From: Lysobacter sp. S4-A87
GTDB lineage: Bacteria; Pseudomonadota; Gammaproteobacteria; Xanthomonadales; Xanthomonadaceae
Direction of reading: 5' to 3'
DNA length: 64,000 bases
Assembly: GCF_022637455.1 (NCBI RefSeq)
Contig: NZ_CP093341.1
Coordinates: 2,418,001 to 2,482,000 of the forward strand
The position numbers and the translations under genes were made by a program. Below, one piece after another: positions 8,304 to 16,503 of the stretch. Within the stretch, counting starts at the first letter, position 1. Each line of letters begins with the position of its first letter. The notes beneath the pieces are model-generated. The model made no database searches and was not told where the DNA came from. It saw only the letters and a program-made list of their open reading frames with translations.

Positions 8304-9416
8304 TCATGCCGGCAAGCTCGCCTCGATGCGCAAGGCACCGCGCGCGGACGTGGACAGGTCGAGGCTGCCGCCGGCGGCGACGATGCGCTCGCGCATGCCG
8401 GCCAGGCCGTTGCCCTCGCGCAGCGCACCGCGGACGTAGCCGTCATCCTCGACCTGGATGCGCAGGCGTCCGCCATGGCAGGTCAGTGCGACCTGGACGA
8501 CGTCGGCATCGGCGTGGCGGATGCTGTTGGTGAGTGCTTCCTGCACCAGGCGCAGGATCGCTTCGGCGACGGCAGGATCGGTCACCTGCACGCTGTCATC
8601 GATGCTCAGCCGCAGCGCCGGTCGCGGCAACGGCGCCGCCAGGGCGCGCAGGGCGGTGGCGAGATCGAGGCCGCGATCGTGGCGGATCGCCTGGACGATG
8701 CCGCGGATGTCGGCGAGCAGCTCGCTCGACAACTGCTGCGCAATGACTATCTCCTGGCGCCCGGCGAAGGCCGGATCGGCGGCGAGCGCGCGCAGGTTCA
8801 GCGTCATGGCCGTCAGCTTGTGGCCGGCCACGTCGTGCAGCTCGCGGGCGACGCGAAGGCGTTCGTTGTCGCGCGCCGAATCGGCCAGCAGTGCACGGGT
8901 GGCGAGCAGGTCGGCGTTGACGCGCGCCAGCGCATCGCGGGCGCGCTCGGCGCTGGAGGCATACCACGCGCACAGTGCGGCGAAGGCCTGGAAGCCGCCG
9001 TGGATGAACACGACCGTCAACGGCGCGCTGTGGTCGTCCGTGCGCAGCAGGAAGTAGTACGCGATGTCGACCACGACCACGGCGATCATGGTGGTGCGCA
9101 GCGAAAGGGTCATCGCCATCACGGCCGTCCACACCACCAGCAGCACGGGTGCCACCGACGGGCGCGGGTCGAGCCAGATCAGCGTCAGCGCGATCAGCGG
9201 CATCAGCACGATGGAGAGCGGCCGCAGCCAGGTCACGCGCGGCCACATGTCGGTCACCAGCAGCAGCGCCCCGAACGCGGCAACCAGGGCCAGGCCGTAG
9301 GGCAGCCGCTCCGGTGGCATCCAGCGCAACGCCATGCCGACCGCGACGAGGGTGAACACACCTGCCAGGTTGAGCGGTTGCAGCAGCGTGCGCAGGCGAT
9401 CGTTCATGGCGGCCAT
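8304..9416 (-). CDS. NarL-family sensor histidine kinase (HisKA_3)
   Basis: A 370-residue kinase with about five transmembrane helices in residues 15-155 and no extended periplasmic domain, like DesK/LiaS-type sensors. The HisKA_3 dimerisation and phosphotransfer region reads RLRVARELHDVAGHKLTAM, with His194 as phosphoacceptor. The ATPase domain carries LVQEALTNSIRHADA and a glycine-rich loop GNGLAGMRERI. Two in-frame starts exist: MAAMNDR at 9416 and MNDR at 9407. I chose the longer, but the second is just as plausible. The response regulator follows 10 bases downstream. The region upstream to 9558 is shared with a divergent membrane-protein gene. Confidence 0.92.
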   Translation of the reverse strand: MAAMNDRLRTLLQPLNLAGVFTLVAVGMALRWMPPERLPYGLALVAAFGALLLVTDMWPRVTWLRPLSIVLMPLIALTLIWLDPRPSVAPVLLVVWTAVMAMTLSLRTTMIAVVVVDIAYYFLLRTDDHSAPLTVVFIHGGFQAFAALCAWYASSAERARDALARVNADLLATRALLADSARDNERLRVARELHDVAGHKLTAMTLNLRALAADPAFAGRQEIVIAQQLSSELLADIRGIVQAIRHDRGLDLATALRALAAPLPRPALRLSIDDSVQVTDPAVAEAILRLVQEALTNSIRHADADVVQVALTCHGGRLRIQVEDDGYVRGALREGNGLAGMRERIVAAGGSLDLSTSARGALRIEASLPA

Positions 9417-9558
9417 GCTGCGACCGCGGCGACGCGCGCGCAATGCCGCCGGAGCAGAAAGTGACTTCCGGCAGGTCGCAGCGATGACCGCGGGCACTGC
9501 GATTCAAGATGATGCCGGCGCAGCCTGACCTCACTTCCGATGAACCGGGTTGGCGGCC

Positions 9559-10257
9559 ATGACTCCCTATCAAGTTCTCGTTTCCGTCCACGGCGCGATC
9601 GGCGTGGTCGCACTGGCCACGTTCTGGAGCAACGCCGCCCTGCGCAAGGGCACGCCCCTGCACCGGCGCGTCGGTCGCGCGTTCCTGCTGGCGATGGCGG
9701 GCATCCTCGTCACCGGCGCACCGATGGCGTGGTTCACCTTTCGCGACGGGCGCCCGGTCACGGCGGCGTTCCTGGCCTACCTGGTGGTGATCACCGCCTC
9801 CGCGGTGTGGAGCCAGTGGCGCGCGATTCGCGACCAGGGCGACGTTGCCCGCTACACCGGGCCGGTGTACGTGGCACTGGGCGCGCTTTCGCTGCTGTCG
9901 GGCGTTGCCGTCCTGGCGCTTGGCATGCGCGTCGGCTCGCCGTTGCTGATGGGTTTTTCCGCGGTCGGCCTGCTCAGCGGTGCTGAACATCTCTACAAAT
10001 GGCGGCATCGTGCCGAGCTGGGCGCACGCGGGCAGTGGTGGCTGGTGGAGCATTACAACGCCGTGCTGGGCAATGGCATTGCCACCCACATTGCGTTCCT
10101 GTCGATCGGACTGCCGCGCCTGCTGCCGTCGATCAGCGGCGGCGTGCTGGGCTACCTGGCATGGTTTGGCCCGCTGCTGGTTGCGGTGGTCGCGAAGGTG
10201 TTGATTGATCGGCGCTGGAAGCCGCGGGAAGTTGGGGAGCTTTCGTCGGTGGGGTGA
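9559..10257 (+). CDS. DUF2306-like multi-spanning membrane protein
   Basis: A 232-residue protein with about six or seven hydrophobic helices, consistent with the DUF2306 family of inner-membrane proteins of unknown function. Family-like features are a His in the first helix (VSVHGAIGVVALATFWSNA), a basic loop HRRVGRAFLL, and a late segment EHYNAVLGNGIATHIAFLSIGL. These buried His residues recall cytochrome-b-like heme ligands, but no clear pattern lets me claim heme binding. The ATG at 9559 is preferred over a TTG nine bases upstream. The gene is divergent from the NarL-type kinase across 142 bases. Confidence 0.75.
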   Translation: MTPYQVLVSVHGAIGVVALATFWSNAALRKGTPLHRRVGRAFLLAMAGILVTGAPMAWFTFRDGRPVTAAFLAYLVVITASAVWSQWRAIRDQGDVARYTGPVYVALGALSLLSGVAVLALGMRVGSPLLMGFSAVGLLSGAEHLYKWRHRAELGARGQWWLVEHYNAVLGNGIATHIAFLSIGLPRLLPSISGGVLGYLAWFGPLLVAVVAKVLIDRRWKPREVGELSSVG

Positions 10258-10274
10258 GATCTGCGGTGAGGGGC

Positions 10275-10303
10275 CCCGGGTGCGCTTTGCTTGCCCGGGC
10301 TAC
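10275..10303 (-). repeat. REP-like palindromic element, copy 1 (single)
   Basis: This is a 29-base element read on the minus strand as GTAGCCCGGGCAAGC followed by AAAGCGCACCCGGG. The arms CCCGGG/CCCGGG and the inner complementary stretch can fold into a hairpin. It lies in the 177-base gap before the FAD-binding protein gene and matches five other copies in this window. The sequence logic (GTAG head plus imperfect palindrome) resembles REP elements mobilised by RAYT transposases; no such transposase is seen here. Confidence 0.8.
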
Positions 10304-10434
10304 GGGTTCGTGATGGTTATGGCGATCGGTTATGTCGCGCTGAAGAACGGTTCCGAGCGGATAACCTCAGATTTACCTCCGCGCGCCCGCGTCCGGTTAC
10401 CAATGGACGCCCGACAGCGACGGAGACAACGGTC

Positions 10435-11856
10435 ATGCGGATCAGCATCATCGGCGCCGGCTTCAGCGGCTGCGTACTGGCCACCGAACTGGCGCGCGCG
10501 GCGCCGGCCGGCGTGGACATCCAGCTGGTCGGTACGCCCGACAGCTACGGTCGCGGGGTCGCGTATGGCGAGGCGCGGCCCGAGCATCTGCTCAATGTCA
10601 GGGCGCGCGACCTCGGCGCGACCGCCGACCACCCCGGCGAGTTCGCCGACTGGCTGAGCCTGACCGAACGCGCACGCCACAGTTTCCTGCCGCGCCTGGT
10701 CTATGGCGAGTACCTGCATTCACGCTTGCACGGTGCCGCGCAGGTGTCCCTGGCGGCGCTGGCACGGGTCGAGCAGGAGGCCATCGCGATCCAGCGCGAT
10801 GCGGGGGCCTTCCGCATCCACCTCGCCGACGGCGCCGACTTCCTCAGCGATGTGGTGGTGCTGACGGTAGGCGCACTGCCACCGCAACCGCTGGCCGGAG
10901 TCGGGCCACGCCTGGCGGTGCATCCCAGCTACCTGGGCTGGCCGTGGCAGAACGGACTGGACGGAACCGGCGCGATCGACGGCGTCCCGCCCGGCGCACG
11001 CGTACTGGTGATCGGCACTGGCTTGACCATGGCCGACGTGGTGACGACCTTGCACCGGCGCGGCCATCGCGGTCCGATCACCGCGCTGTCGCGGCATGGG
11101 CTGTTGCCCAACGCACACAGCGATGATCCCATTGCCGCCATCGCCCTGCCGCCGACGGTATTGCAGGCACTCAACAGCCACGACCTGCGGCAACTGGTCC
11201 GGGCGCTGCGCACGCTGACACCGATCGTGCCGGACTGGCGCGCGCTGATCGACGCGTTGCGGCCGTACATCCAGGGCTTCTGGCGTGGCCTGCCGCAACT
11301 GCAGCGCGGACAGTTCCTGCGCCATCTGCGCGCGCACTGGGAAGTGCTGCGCCACCGCCTGGCGCCGGCACTGGCGAACGAGATCGAGGAGTTGCGCGTG
11401 CGCGGCCGCCTGCGCATCCGCGCCGGCCGCATGCTGCGGGCGCGACGCGGTGGCGACGCGATCGAAGTGCTGATCCGCGAACGCGGCTTCGCCCACGCCA
11501 GCAGCGAACAATTCGACGTGCTCATTCGTGCCACCGGCTTCGATACCGACCTGGAGCGCACCAGTCATCCACTGGTGGCGCAGTTGCGCGACTCGGGGAT
11601 GCTCAGCGGCGATCCGCTGGGACTGGGAATCAATGCCTCGCCGCGCTTCGAGGCACTCGATGGCAATGGCTCGGTGGTGCGTGGCCTGTATGCACTCGGG
11701 CCGCTGCTGCGTGCGCAGCTGTGGGAAATCACGGCCGTGCCGGAGCTGCGCGTGGCAGCGCGGACGCTGGCGAAGCAGTTGCTGGCGACGGCGTCCGCTC
11801 GCCAGTCAGGCGAGAGAGGCAATGCGGTGTGGCAGGAGGCGCGTTCGCCGGGATGA
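10435..11856 (+). CDS. FAD/NAD(P)-binding protein (NAD_binding_9 type)
   Basis: A 473-residue putative flavoprotein. The N-terminal Rossmann motif is IIGAGFSGCVLATELA, followed by the family-typical GRGVAYGEARPEHLLNV and HPGEFADWL. A second dinucleotide fold appears at VLVIGTGLTMADVVTTL. Such proteins are related to N-hydroxylating and lysine/ornithine monooxygenase-like enzymes, but their reactions are mostly unknown. The ATG at 10435 has a GGAG-type ribosome-binding site (10422-10425). The frame is open further upstream through a REP-like element, which is not expected to be coding. The gene converges with phhA with 43 bases between the stops. Confidence 0.85.
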   Translation: MRISIIGAGFSGCVLATELARAAPAGVDIQLVGTPDSYGRGVAYGEARPEHLLNVRARDLGATADHPGEFADWLSLTERARHSFLPRLVYGEYLHSRLHGAAQVSLAALARVEQEAIAIQRDAGAFRIHLADGADFLSDVVVLTVGALPPQPLAGVGPRLAVHPSYLGWPWQNGLDGTGAIDGVPPGARVLVIGTGLTMADVVTTLHRRGHRGPITALSRHGLLPNAHSDDPIAAIALPPTVLQALNSHDLRQLVRALRTLTPIVPDWRALIDALRPYIQGFWRGLPQLQRGQFLRHLRAHWEVLRHRLAPALANEIEELRVRGRLRIRAGRMLRARRGGDAIEVLIRERGFAHASSEQFDVLIRATGFDTDLERTSHPLVAQLRDSGMLSGDPLGLGINASPRFEALDGNGSVVRGLYALGPLLRAQLWEITAVPELRVAARTLAKQLLATASARQSGERGNAVWQEARSPG

Positions 11857-11899
11857 CGTCAGCAAGCTCGGGACGCTGGGCGGTGGACGCCGACCCTGC

Positions 11900-12793
11900 T
11901 TAAACGTCGCCGTCCGTCGCCCAGCCTTCGCCGGTGCCGCGGTTGAACACCGTGTCGGTGGTGAGCACGGTGCCGGCCGGGATCGACTCCTGCTGCGCCA
12001 GTCGTGCATAGATCGGCGTGAAGTCCGGCGTGGTTGCTTCCATCAGCTGCTCGTAGCTGTCGATGACGAAGTAGGTCTTCTGGAAGGTGTCGATGCGGTA
12101 GCGGGTACGCATGATCCGCTCCAGGTCGAAGCCGATGCGGTTCGGCGACGCGCTTTCCAGGCAATGGATCGACTCGCCCTTGGACGAGACGATGCCGCTG
12201 CCGTAGATGCGCAGCCCGTCGGGCTGGCGGATCAGGCCGAACTCGACCGTGTACCAGTACAGGCGGGTCAGGTTGACCAGCGCGTCGGCACCCAGGCCAT
12301 GCGCCTTCACGCCGCCGCGGCCATAGGCCTGCATGTAGTCGGCGAAGACCGGGTTCATCAGCAGCGGCACATGGCCGAACAGGTCGTGGAACAGGTCCGG
12401 CTCGGCCAGGTAGTCCAGCTGCTCGGGCTTGCGGATCCACCAGGTCACCGGGAAGCGACGGTTGGCCAGGTGATCGAAGAACGTCAGCTCCGGCAACAGG
12501 CCCTCGACGCCGACCAGCTCCCAGCCGGTCGCCTTGCGCAGCATGCGGTTGAGGTCGTCGAACTTCGGGATGCGGTCGGGCGTCATGCCCATGGCGTGCT
12601 GGGTGCGCAGGAACTCGTCGCTGGCGCGGCCGACGAGGACTTCGCGCTGGCGCTTGAACAGGGTCGCCCAGACATCGTGGTCGGCCTGGCTGTAGCTCGC
12701 CCACGGCTGCTCGACCACCGACGTCGTGTACACCGGCACATAGCCCTTGTCGGTGAGCTGGTGTTCGACGCGGTTGGGGGAGATTGCGTTCAT
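11900..12793 (-). CDS. phhA: Phenylalanine-4-hydroxylase
   Basis: A 297-residue non-heme iron monooxygenase that hydroxylates phenylalanine to tyrosine using a tetrahydropterin and oxygen. The iron ligands are visible as His136 and His141 in EPDLFHDLFGHVPLL and Glu184 in WYTVEFGLI, at the spacing expected of bacterial enzymes of this length. The start at 12793 has a strong AAGGAG ribosome-binding site (12798-12803). An Lrp-type regulator is encoded divergently 121 bases away, which suggests local control. A pterin carbinolamine dehydratase (phhB) is not adjacent. The pterin precursor enzyme FolE is encoded 37 kb away in this window. Confidence 0.97.
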   Translation of the reverse strand: MNAISPNRVEHQLTDKGYVPVYTTSVVEQPWASYSQADHDVWATLFKRQREVLVGRASDEFLRTQHAMGMTPDRIPKFDDLNRMLRKATGWELVGVEGLLPELTFFDHLANRRFPVTWWIRKPEQLDYLAEPDLFHDLFGHVPLLMNPVFADYMQAYGRGGVKAHGLGADALVNLTRLYWYTVEFGLIRQPDGLRIYGSGIVSSKGESIHCLESASPNRIGFDLERIMRTRYRIDTFQKTYFVIDSYEQLMEATTPDFTPIYARLAQQESIPAGTVLTTDTVFNRGTGEGWATDGDV

Positions 12794-12914
12794 GGGGGCT
12801 CCTTGTACTGACTTTCGACTTTAGCGCCCAAAACGCGCAATAGGCTTGCGTAGTTGCGCATGTAGCCGGTTACGGAGCAATATTCTTGCGCCAACAGCAA
12901 TCAAGGCGCACGAA
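12794..12914. promoter_or_regulatory. Divergent phhA/Lrp control region with repeated GCGCAA half-sites
   Basis: The gap between the two divergent genes holds several copies of one half-site: GCGCAA at 12835-12840, TTGCG at 12846-12850, TTGCGC at 12854-12859, GCAA at 12877-12880 and TTGCGC at 12886-12891. The pairs 12835/12854 and 12877/12886 form inverted repeats. Repeated half-sites over about 60 bases suit the wrapping mode of Lrp/AsnC octamers. Assigning them to the adjacent regulator is inference. Confidence 0.5.
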
Positions 12915-13391
12915 ATGGCCGCTATCGAACTCGACCGGACCGACCTGCTGGTACTCGCCGAACTGCAGCGCAGCGGCCGCCTGACCAATGCCGAGCTGGC
13001 CGAGCGCGTCCACCTTTCGGCCTCGGCCTGCCTGCGCCGGGTGCAGCGGCTGGAGCGCGAGGGGGTCATCGCGGGCTACCGCGCCGAGGTCGATCCCGAC
13101 CGGCTCGGCCTGGGCCTGCTGGCATTCGTCCGCGTGCAGCTGGTGCGCCACGACAGCGAGGCGATCGCCGCCTTCGTCGACTTCGTCAACGCCTGGGACG
13201 AAGTGGTCGCCTGCCACGCCCTGACCGGCGACATGGACTATCTGCTGCAGATCGTCGTGCAGGACCTCGAGCACTTCTCGCGCTTCCTGCTCGATCGCCT
13301 GCTCAACCAGGCCGGCGTGGCGGACGTCAACTCCAGCTTCGTGCTGCGTACGGTCAAGGCGTTCCGGGGGATGCCGCTGCCCGCGCGCTAA
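12915..13391 (+). CDS. Lrp/AsnC-family regulator, divergent from phhA
   Basis: A 158-residue regulator with an N-terminal AsnC-type helix-turn-helix (LDRTDLLVLAELQRSGRLTN, then LAERVHLSASACLRRVQRL) and a C-terminal RAM ligand-binding domain (about 70-150, with VVACHALTGDMDYLLQIVVQDLEHF). Family members form dimers and octamers and sense amino acids. The ATG at 12915 is chosen because the HTH begins right after it. The position, head-to-head with phhA, suggests control of phenylalanine/tyrosine catabolism; this is inference from context. Its stop overlaps the convergent GST gene by 4 bases. Confidence 0.93.
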   Translation: MAAIELDRTDLLVLAELQRSGRLTNAELAERVHLSASACLRRVQRLEREGVIAGYRAEVDPDRLGLGLLAFVRVQLVRHDSEAIAAFVDFVNAWDEVVACHALTGDMDYLLQIVVQDLEHFSRFLLDRLLNQAGVADVNSSFVLRTVKAFRGMPLPAR

Positions 13392-14002
13392 TCCTGCGTC
13401 TCGCCCGACAAGGGCGTGGCCCGCATCGACGGCCGGGCGGCGAACGCGTCGAACCACGCGCCCAGTCGCGGGCGTCCGGCGCGGAACCCGGGCAGCTGGC
13501 GGAACTCCAGCCAGTCCAGCGCGGTGGCAACGGCGACATGGCCGACATGCAGCGTGTCGACGTCGAGCTCGCGCTCGAGCCAGTCGTAGCTGCTTTCGAG
13601 TTTGGCGATATGGCCGTCGCGCAGGGGCGGATAGCGCAGTTGCGGCGGACGCCGGACCGTTTCCCAGCGCACCGCGATGCCGGCGTCGGCCAGACCCTGC
13701 GCAACCGCCTGCACGCGCAGTGCATGCCAGCGCTGTTCGCCTTCGGCGGGAATCAGGCGCGGACCGCGGTGCAGGGTATCCAGGTACGCGCAGATCACGT
13801 CGGAATCGAACAGCGCCGGCAAGCCGGGCCGCAACAGCACCGGCACCTTGCCCAGCGGATTGCGCGCGAACACCGCCTCGTTGCGGCGGGTCGGGCTGGT
13901 CTCGTGGTGGACGACCTCGATAGCGCCAGCCAGGCCGGCCTCGTGGGCGAACACCAGCGCCTTGCGGGCGTAGGGGGAGTGGGTCTGATAGAGAAGTTGC
14001 AT
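13388..14002 (-). CDS. Glutathione S-transferase family protein
   Basis: A 204-residue GST-like protein. The N-terminal thioredoxin fold begins MQLLYQTHSPYARKALVFAHE and carries the glutathione-site segment NPLGKVPVLL followed by ALFDSDVICAYLD. The helical C-terminal domain runs from about residue 90. The catalytic residue is probably a serine or tyrosine of the YQTHSPYARK loop. The substrate is unknown. The gene overlaps the Lrp gene's stop by 4 bases (convergent) and is divergent from the second Lrp-type gene across 96 bases. Confidence 0.9.
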   Translation of the reverse strand: MQLLYQTHSPYARKALVFAHEAGLAGAIEVVHHETSPTRRNEAVFARNPLGKVPVLLRPGLPALFDSDVICAYLDTLHRGPRLIPAEGEQRWHALRVQAVAQGLADAGIAVRWETVRRPPQLRYPPLRDGHIAKLESSYDWLERELDVDTLHVGHVAVATALDWLEFRQLPGFRAGRPRLGAWFDAFAARPSMRATPLSGETQD

Positions 14003-14098
14003 GCCACGAATACTGGCGCCGGCTTCGTGCGTGTTGGCGGCGTTGTGGCGCCCCGGCGCGCGCATTTCCTGCACGGCGGCCGCGATAAGCTGCGCGCC

Positions 14099-14569
14099 AT
14101 GGAACTCGACCGCTTTGACCGACAACTGCTGAACCTCGTGCAGGAGGATTGCGGGCAGACCGCCGACCAGCTCGCCGAGCATGTTGCGCTGTCGCCGTCG
14201 GCGATCCAGCGGCGGCTGCGCCGCCTGCGCGAGCAGGGCGTGATCGAGCGCGAATCGGCGATCGTCGACCCCAGGGCCGTCGGCCGCCCGACGATCTTCA
14301 TCGTCTCGCTGCAGGTCGAGCGCGAGCGCCCGGACCTGATGGCGCAACTGCGCAAATGGCTGGCTGCGCAGGAGCACGTGCAGCAGGCGTTCTACGTGAC
14401 CGGCGAGGCCGACTTCGTGCTCGTCGTCACCGCGCCCGACGCCGAGTCCTACGATGCCTTGATGGGCCGACTGGTCAGCGAGAACCCGAACGTCGCCCGC
14501 TTCACCACCAACGTGGCGATGAGCGTGGTCAAGCGCGGCCTGACCATCCCGGTGGCAATCGACGACTGA
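14099..14569 (+). CDS. Lrp/AsnC-family regulator, upstream of the PLP lyase
   Basis: A 156-residue regulator with the AsnC-type helix-turn-helix (LDRFDRQLLNLVQEDCGQTA, then LSPSAIQRRLRRLREQGVI) and a RAM domain (about 65-150, with QAFYVTGEADFVLVVTAPD). It is a paralogue of the regulator 1.2 kb upstream. It is followed after 53 bases by a PLP-dependent lyase gene on the same strand, and this pairing suggests that it senses the lyase's amino-acid substrate. Family membership is clear; the ligand and targets are inference. Confidence 0.92.
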   Translation: MELDRFDRQLLNLVQEDCGQTADQLAEHVALSPSAIQRRLRRLREQGVIERESAIVDPRAVGRPTIFIVSLQVERERPDLMAQLRKWLAAQEHVQQAFYVTGEADFVLVVTAPDAESYDALMGRLVSENPNVARFTTNVAMSVVKRGLTIPVAIDD

Positions 14570-14622
14570 TCACCGCGCGCTGGCGCGGCGATACCGCAAA
14601 AGGACACTGGCAGGGTGATGAC

Positions 14623-15687
14623 ATGGAAAGCACGACACACGGCACCGCGGCGGATTTCGCCACCCTGTTCCCGCAGTACCGGCCCACGGATCTGGTCGAG
14701 CTGCCACGGCTGGCGGCCACGGCGCGCGTAGGCCGCGTCTTCGCCAAACTCGAGAGCCAGCGTCCCTTCGGCAACTTCAAGGTCCTCGGCGGCATGCTTG
14801 CCGGCCTGCGCGCGCTGGTGCGCGCCAGCGGCGCCGCGTCACTGCAGGATCTGCTCGCCGGCGGCACGCGCCAGCCGGGACTGCCGCGCCTGATCTGCGC
14901 CAGTGACGGCAACCACGGCCTGTCGGTGGCGCTGGCCGCACAGCGCGCCGGCGCCGAAGCGCGCATCTACCTGCCGGCATCGGTCGGGCCGGTGCGCGTG
15001 CAGCGCATCGCCGACCGCGGTGCGCAGATCGTGATCGTCGATGGCAGCTACGACGACGCGGTCGACGCCGCGGCCGCGGCCGCCGCCGCCGGCGACGGTC
15101 TGCTCATTGCCGACACCGACCCTGATCCCGCCAACCATGTCGTCGCCGACGTGATGGCGGGCTACCGGTTGATCACCGACGAGCTGGGCGTGCAGTTGCG
15201 CGAACTCGGGGTGCGGCCCGGCCATGCCTTCGTCCAGGCCGGAGTCGGCGGACTCGCCGCCGCCCTGGCCGATGGCCTGCGCCCGCACATGGGCGGCGCC
15301 GCGCGCCTGGTCGTGGTCGAACCCGCGGCTGCGGCCTGCGTTGCCCGCGCGCTGGAAATGCACAAGCCAACCCTTATCGAAGGCGACCTGCACACCGTCG
15401 CCGAAATGCTCGCCTGCGGCCTGGCTTCCGCGGCCGCCCTGCCCGCCCTGCGCCGCGCCGGCGCGACCGCGGTGGCGGTCGACGAGTCCGGTCTGGCCGA
15501 GGCGGTGTACCTGTTGCGCCAGTCCGGTGGCCCGGAGTCGACGCCGTCGGGGGCCGCCGGGCTGGCCGGCCTGCTGCGGGTGGCCGGGGATCCGGCCCTG
15601 TTCGAGGCGCACGGCCTGGCCGGCGACAGCGACGTGCTCCTGGTCGTGACCGAGCGGGCGCCAGAGATCGACGGCAACGGCGGTTAA
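14623..15687 (+). CDS. PLP-dependent lyase, diaminopropionate ammonia-lyase-like
   Basis: A 354-residue fold-type II PLP enzyme. The PLP lysine is probably Lys53 in ESQRPFGNFKVLGG, and the phosphate-proximal ASDGNHGLSVA segment is close to the pattern of diaminopropionate ammonia-lyase (DpaL/YgeX). The late VQAGVGGLAAALADGL loop is the typical glycine-rich phosphate-binding turn. The length is shorter than the usual 390-400 residues of DpaL, so threonine/serine dehydratase-like or cysteate-lyase-like activity remains possible. The gene follows an Lrp-type regulator after 53 bases and converges with the TetR gene with a 4-base overlap of stops. Confidence 0.82.
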   Translation: MESTTHGTAADFATLFPQYRPTDLVELPRLAATARVGRVFAKLESQRPFGNFKVLGGMLAGLRALVRASGAASLQDLLAGGTRQPGLPRLICASDGNHGLSVALAAQRAGAEARIYLPASVGPVRVQRIADRGAQIVIVDGSYDDAVDAAAAAAAAGDGLLIADTDPDPANHVVADVMAGYRLITDELGVQLRELGVRPGHAFVQAGVGGLAAALADGLRPHMGGAARLVVVEPAAAACVARALEMHKPTLIEGDLHTVAEMLACGLASAAALPALRRAGATAVAVDESGLAEAVYLLRQSGGPESTPSGAAGLAGLLRVAGDPALFEAHGLAGDSDVLLVVTERAPEIDGNGG

Positions 15688-16361
15688 CTGGCCGCCAACG
15701 TCCTTGATCCGGCGATGATCATCCGCACCATCATCGTCAGCTGACGGATCAGCTCGGGGTCCTTTTCGGGCGGCGAGTCCATCGCCGCTGCGCCCATCGC
15801 GAACACCAGGCGGGTGATCGCCTTGGCCACCAGGGCCGGTTCGCGCAGGGGGATGCCCTGGGCGCGGGTCAGGCGGATCAGGTCGACGCGCAGTTCTTCC
15901 TCGAAGAAGTTCAGTTCGCGGTCGACGGCGTGCTTGAAGGCGTCCGACCCTACGGTGCCTTCGCGCAACAACACGTGCAGCAGCTTGTCGTCGGCACGCA
16001 CCTGTTCCATGAACGCCTCGACCGAGCTGCGCACGATGCTGCGATCGGTCTTCGCCCGGTAACGCGCCTCGCCGACGATCTTGCGCAGCGAGCGGCCGGC
16101 CAGGTCGATCAGGGCCACGGCCAGCTCGTCGGTGTCGCGGAACTGGCGGTAGAAGCTGTTGGGCGCGATCCCGGCCTCGCGCGCGATCTCGCGCAGGCTC
16201 AGCGTCGAGACGCTGCGGTGCGGGCCGATCAGCTTCAGCGCCGCGGCGAGGATGTCCTCGCGCGAAATGGATGCCTTGCGACCGGCTGCGTGATCGCCAT
16301 CGACAGGCTGTACAGGTGGTTGGGTCACTAGGGCGGCTGTGCTGATCGAAGTGGACATCAT
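15684..16361 (-). CDS. TetR-family repressor, DesT/FabR-like
   Basis: A 225-residue TetR-type regulator. After a 27-residue leader, the HTH domain is SREDILAAALKLIG, then TLSLREIAREAGIAPNSFYRQFRD; the last motif is typical of the FabR/DesT subgroup that senses acyl-CoA composition and represses fatty acid desaturation. The C-terminal half contains the ligand domain. It is encoded head-to-head with an iron-sulfur oxidoreductase and a fatty acid desaturase, the same arrangement as desT-desCB in Pseudomonas. Starts at 16361 and 16358 are both possible (two consecutive ATGs). The functional assignment rests on family resemblance plus context. Confidence 0.88.
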   Translation of the reverse strand: MMSTSISTAALVTQPPVQPVDGDHAAGRKASISREDILAAALKLIGPHRSVSTLSLREIAREAGIAPNSFYRQFRDTDELAVALIDLAGRSLRKIVGEARYRAKTDRSIVRSSVEAFMEQVRADDKLLHVLLREGTVGSDAFKHAVDRELNFFEEELRVDLIRLTRAQGIPLREPALVAKAITRLVFAMGAAAMDSPPEKDPELIRQLTMMVRMIIAGSRTLAAS

Positions 16362-16389
16362 ATCGGGGTGCGAACGTATATCCCGGCGC

Positions 16390-16418
16390 GTAGCCCGGGT
16401 AAGCGAAGCGCACCCGGG
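16390..16418 (+). repeat. REP-like palindromic element, copy 2 (single)
   Basis: A 29-base element GTAGCCCGGGTAAGC followed by GAAGCGCACCCGGG, lying between the TetR start and the putative desaturase operator. It matches the other copies in head (GTAG), arms (CCCGGG) and inner complementary AAGC/GCGC stretch. It is located where the minus-strand TetR leader would be transcribed. Confidence 0.8.
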
Positions 16419-16464
16419 ACCCGGCGCACCGGCACTTGGCCAGGTCCCGGTAATTAATGCACAG

Positions 16465-16488
16465 GTGTATACACGCCTGTATGCGTGT
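16465..16488. promoter_or_regulatory. Overlapping palindromes in the TetR/oxidoreductase divergent promoter
   Basis: Two nested inverted repeats lie 16-39 bases before the oxidoreductase start. GTGTATACAC (16465-16474) is a perfect 10-base palindrome. ACACGC (16471-16476) and GCGTGT (16483-16488) form perfect 6-base arms around a 6-base spacer. The area is locally AT-rich compared with its surroundings. A TetR-type operator is the natural reading, but the binding protein is inferred from position only. Confidence 0.6.
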
Positions 16489-16503
16489 CTGTATAGTGTT
16501 CCC

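Noticed and set aside
10291-10434. N-terminal extension of the FAD-binding protein through the REP-like element
   Set aside because: The extension covers a repeat that lies only in gaps between genes elsewhere, and the ATG at 10435 has a proper ribosome-binding site directly before the FAD motif.
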